Below are positions 60,391 to 64,000 of a stretch of 64,000 bases of DNA, piece by piece. The notes under the pieces are model-generated. The model was given only the letters and a program-made list of their open reading frames with translations, was not told the origin of the DNA and ran no database searches. The translations under genes and the position numbers were made by a program. The DNA is from Planococcus citri (Eukaryota > Arthropoda > Insecta > Hemiptera > Pseudococcidae), in contig NC_088681.1 of the NCBI RefSeq assembly GCF_950023065.1, positions 68,978,836-69,042,835 on the forward strand, written 5' to 3'. Every line of letters begins with the position of its first letter. Position 1 is the stretch's first letter.

Positions 60391-61869
60391 GGGTCATTCC
60401 ATGTCAATTCGACCAAAAAAAAGCGATTTTGAAAGTCATATCTTTCGATTTCGCTCAATTTTTTTTCACAATATTTACCCACCCAGGAAGTGAGAAAACC
60501 GCAATCAGTTTGGTCCCAGCACCCTCAGGGGGTGGGTGGGGGGGGCTTCCAATATTTTCACATTGTCTCGAGATACTTCACTTCAGCAGCGCATTCCTCC
60601 AAGACAGATGACTCTTTGATCAAAACTGATCTCACAGTACGAAAGGGTATTGAATTTTGAAATTTTTAAGTATTTTGAAATTTTCAAATTTTGAAAGTTG
60701 ACTTTCAAATTAAAAGTTTAAATCTTCGAAATGACGCTGTAAGTGGGAGTTATCATTTAAAATTCTGAAAAAATTTCCATAGATGTACCTTTTGATGCTT
60801 TTTCGAAATATTCAAGTTTCGAGATGGGATCTCTCAATGGAGGGTGAGCACCTCCGCCCCCAATTTGGGGCAAAACTTTCGAAAAAAAATCTGGGGCATG
60901 TGATATATCGAAATGTATGTTTTTGGTAACGCTGAACACGAATATGACGTCAGATTTTTGGTTGGACCCCATCTACGGCCTCCAATAATTTCTTTGGACT
61001 TTTACCAATTGGGGGAGGTTCTAGGAGCCATGGGTGAGGTCAATTTGAAAAACTAAGGCTGTATTCGTGTTCAGCGATGACGAAAACATACCATTTCATG
61101 TGTCACACGATTGAAACCATTTTTTTTAGGTTACCCCTTTTGGGGAGGTGCTGGGAGCCGTGGATGGGTCCAATCAAAAATCTGACGTCATATTCGTATT
61201 CAGCGTCACCAAAAACATACTATTTGATGTGTCGCACGAAAAAAACCCTATTTTGAACTTTTACCCCATTTGGGGGGGGGGGTGCTGGGGGCCGTGGATG
61301 GGGTCCAATGAAAAATCTAATGTCATATTCGTGTTCAGCGTTACAAAAAACATATAATTCGATATATCACATGCCCCAGATTTTTTTTAGAAAGTTTTGC
61401 ACCAAATTGGGGATGGAGATGCTCCCCTTCCATCAAGAGATCCCATCTCGAAACTCGAATATTTCGAAAAAGCATCAAAAGGTACATCTATGGAAATTTT
61501 TTCAGAATTTTAAATGGTAACTCCCACTTACAGCGTCATTTTGAAATTTAAACATACAATTTGAAAGTTCAACTTTCAAATTTTGAAAATTTCAAAATGC
61601 TTAAAAATTTTAAAATTCAATACTCTTTCGAACTGTGAAATCAGTTTTGATCAAAGTATCATAGTTTTGGAGGAATGCGCTGCTGAAGTTGAGTACCTCG
61701 AGACAATGTGAAAATAATGGAAGCCCCCACCACCCACCCCTGAGGGGGCTGGTACCAAACTGATTGCGGGTTTATTACTTCCTGGGTGGGTAGATATTGC
61801 AAAATAAAATTTGAGCGAAATCGAAAGACATGACTCAAAAACGTTGGTCGAATTGACATGGAATGACCC
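60391..61869. mobile_element. 1.5-kb foldback, second copy of the 15760-17364 family
   Basis: Same ends (GGGTCATTCCATGTCAA and complement), AAAG duplicated at 60387-60390 and 61870-61873, and the same arm modules (GCTGAACACGAATATGACGT, CAATCAGTTTGGTCCCAGC). Diverged from the copy in the receptor intron. No enzyme gene. Confidence 0.92.
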
Positions 61870-63951
61870 AAAGGTCCCACAAATTGAATTGAATTTTTTC
61901 ATCGTAGAGAATGGATTTTTGAAAAAAATCAAGGGTCCCATAAAAAAAATGGAAAAAAAAATATTTTTTGGGCTTATTTCCCTTCCCCCTTCCTCTCCAA
62001 GCTACAAATATGTATGTTGGTTAAACAAAATCAAACTCGATAAAAAAATTTCAAATCTTCAATTTCTGTATCAGAATTCTTATAATTACCCTATTTTCAA
62101 ACAAGAAGCTCTTTCGGTCTCTCAAACAATGTTGATGGGGGCCATATTATGAGGTAGGTTTTCCAGGGAACGCAGTTATTTAAAATGGTTTTGGCTGCTG
62201 AACATTCAATTTGATCGATTAACTGGCAACCTTTTTGGAGCCATGAGAAAAACTAATTAATTAAATATTCAGCAAAATCATGCGTCTGAGGTGCCTCCTC
62301 AATAAAACTGTAAAATTTGGACATCTATTTGGGAAAATCGCAACTTTTAAAATTCTATTCTCGCATCGACGTCGTTTTTGAAGTACATTTCGTACGGATT
62401 AATCACTTTTTTGAAGTTTTCGAATTCGAGCTTTCTACTCCTGCGAATGTTCGAAGAAGACGTCTGTCTGTCTGTTTTTTTTCTCCTTTTTCTTTTAATC
62501 GTCCAGATATCCACTGGGTACTCTACAGCAACGACGGTACAATTTCACCATTAATCCTTATCCTTTTTTTCGTACCATAAAACTTCGTTACATCGCTGTC
62601 AAAATCTTGGGCCGAAATCGACGAAGCGAGTATCTTCGATAAGATCTTTTCTAAGCTCCCGAGCGAATAGTTTGGCGAAAAACGCGCCAGGAACGAAACA
62701 TGAGGGATTTTTCGTTCGCTTCTTTTACATGTCATTTGACCCTGACAACCATTCGGGGTGACCACCTCGACGAACTGTGGCAGCTCCAGGCGTACGAAAT
62801 ATGTCTCAAAATGGTCGCAGTAGTACTATTTGAGGAAAAAATCTCGTCAATTTTTTCCAGCTCACTCGGCAAATAGTGAAAAGATTTATATAAACGAAAA
62901 TATACTCGCATATAGCAGACGCGCTAACACAATTTCTATTAAACGGCTAACAACATTCTCTCACTCTCTGGCTGTGGCTGCTTGTATGTAGCTTATTTAA
63001 AATATAAGTATACGAGTACACACACATATACAACCAAAAACACTAGATTATATTTCGGTACATTGAGATATATACAGCCGAAGAACCAGCGCAGCGCCCA
63101 AGAAGAGGAGGAGGAGGCGAAGAGAAGGGGAGGGGAGGGTGAAAAAACAGGCAAGAAAAATTCCTCCCTCAAGAAGATACATAATAGGGTGTCTTGCGAT
63201 ATCATCTAACATTATATGTTTTATGCATGAGGCTATGTTTGCATAATAACCCGACTTTATTTTCTCTTCCAAGTAGTTTTCACACGGAGAAACATTTAAT
63301 TTTCTTCTCTCTCACGGCTATATACATACGATCACATGCGCCGACCGTATACGAGCCACGTATACCATTACTATATCGAGCATATACATGCACAATGAGA
63401 AAAATGTATGTATACGAGATGAACCTACACGTATAGTAGTCGGGGTCAAGCTACTGTAAATTTGCTGCAATCTGTCCTAGGTCTGGGTACACCTGTGTGT
63501 ATGTCTGTTTACTTCCAAATCCAAGATTGAAACCCTTCCTATAGACATCGAATGTTCCACTGAAACTCTTCTTCTCAGAAATGAACGAATTTTGGTCCTT
63601 TTTATTTTTTAAAATACCTACTGATGGTATTAAAAAACTATAATACATCGATTTTTCAAAAGTTTAATTTTCAAATCAGTTGCAACTTTTTACCATAATC
63701 AAAATTAATCGAATGAGTTTCCCCATATTTTCTGTAGTGCACTAAAAATAAGCAATTTGCCAAAAAAATTATCGAGATTTTGGACAATTTTTGGATGGAT
63801 GAGATAACACGGCTGCTTGACAACCCTGGTTGTTGTATTTTTCTTGCGTTCATTCTGATTTTTGTTGCTACGAGTCCTGTTTTTTTTTTTACCCAAAATT
63901 AACAAAAGGAAAACCTTCAAAATTTTCTATTCATTTTCTCTTTTTTTTCAG
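61870..63951. other. Right-hand island, no gene identified
   Basis: 62300-63480 is unique-looking and CpG-richer, with GAGGAGGAGGCGAAG and GTATACGAG strings. 63480-63951 is T-rich and may be intron. Short frames only. Confidence 0.35.
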
Positions 63952-63974
63952 GATGGTGAAATTTTTTTCATAAG
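63952..63974 (+). CDS. Candidate 23-nt microexon
   Basis: A long T tract and CAG precede GATGGTGAA, and ATAAG/GTAAGAAG follows. Only the frame DGEIFFIR is open. Joined directly to 47022-47085 it would meet a stop, so another exon would have to lie between, or one of the two is false. Confidence 0.22.
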
Positions 63975-64000
63975 GTAAGAAGTTGAAAGGAAAAACTTGA

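Noticed and set aside
1..64000. A CRISPR array.
   Set aside because: Repeats here are tandem or inverted transposon modules without short spacers, and the DNA is eukaryotic.

Overview
The window is nuclear DNA of an animal, most likely an arthropod and probably an insect. It is AT-rich, the recognisable genes have short GT-AG introns, and TACCTACC-type microsatellites and small DNA transposons are dense. A hemipteran such as a scale insect or mealybug is possible, but that is a weak guess from repeat style.

Bases 1-24,360 hold two tandem copies of one gene on the minus strand (copy 1 at 375-5606, copy 2 at 14241-20755). Each copy joins two things that do not normally belong together. The first is a single exon of about 3 kb encoding a signal peptide, the C-terminal half of a plexin-type Sema domain, PSI and IPT/TIG repeats, a transmembrane helix and a plexin-like juxtamembrane helix. 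The second is a set of small exons encoding a complete tyrosine kinase of the RET/FGFR/Cad96Ca group. Every splice junction I could place keeps the reading frame. The product reads as a plexin-ectodomain receptor tyrosine kinase: the layout of vertebrate MET/RON, apparently built from different parts. The missing N-terminal half of Sema and the lack of introns in the plexin part suggest a 5'-truncated plexin retrocopy captured in front of kinase exons.

Copy 2 is intact (about 1351 codons) but has lost 73 codons covering the second PSI region in frame. Copy 1 keeps that region, but a 544-bp TA-flanked MITE interrupts its first exon. A second near-identical MITE and a 273-bp hAT-like MITE sit upstream, and copy 2 shows the empty site for all three. 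A 1.6-kb foldback element sits in intron 2 of copy 2, and copy 1 shows its empty site. Between the genes (9991-14230) lie a degenerate upstream segment and a decayed last-exon remnant from a third unit, plus an hAT-like element and degenerate tandem repeats.

Bases 24,360-64,000 contain no gene I can identify. They hold foldback and long-inverted-repeat elements (27903-29957, 33345-37293 with a nested foldback, 44736-46953, 56645-58520, 60391-61869), a decayed minus-strand non-LTR retrotransposon (about 38630-42615), a perfect 205-bp inverted repeat at 51318-51795, a dispersed repeat seen five times, and tandem arrays. Islands of CpG-richer, apparently single-copy DNA separate them (about 26380-27200, 30440-32100, 37600-38300, 43000-44700, 53000-55100, 59000-59900, 62300-63480). 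Two short plus-strand exon candidates (47022-47085 and 63952-63974) suggest this half could lie in large introns of an unidentified plus-strand gene.
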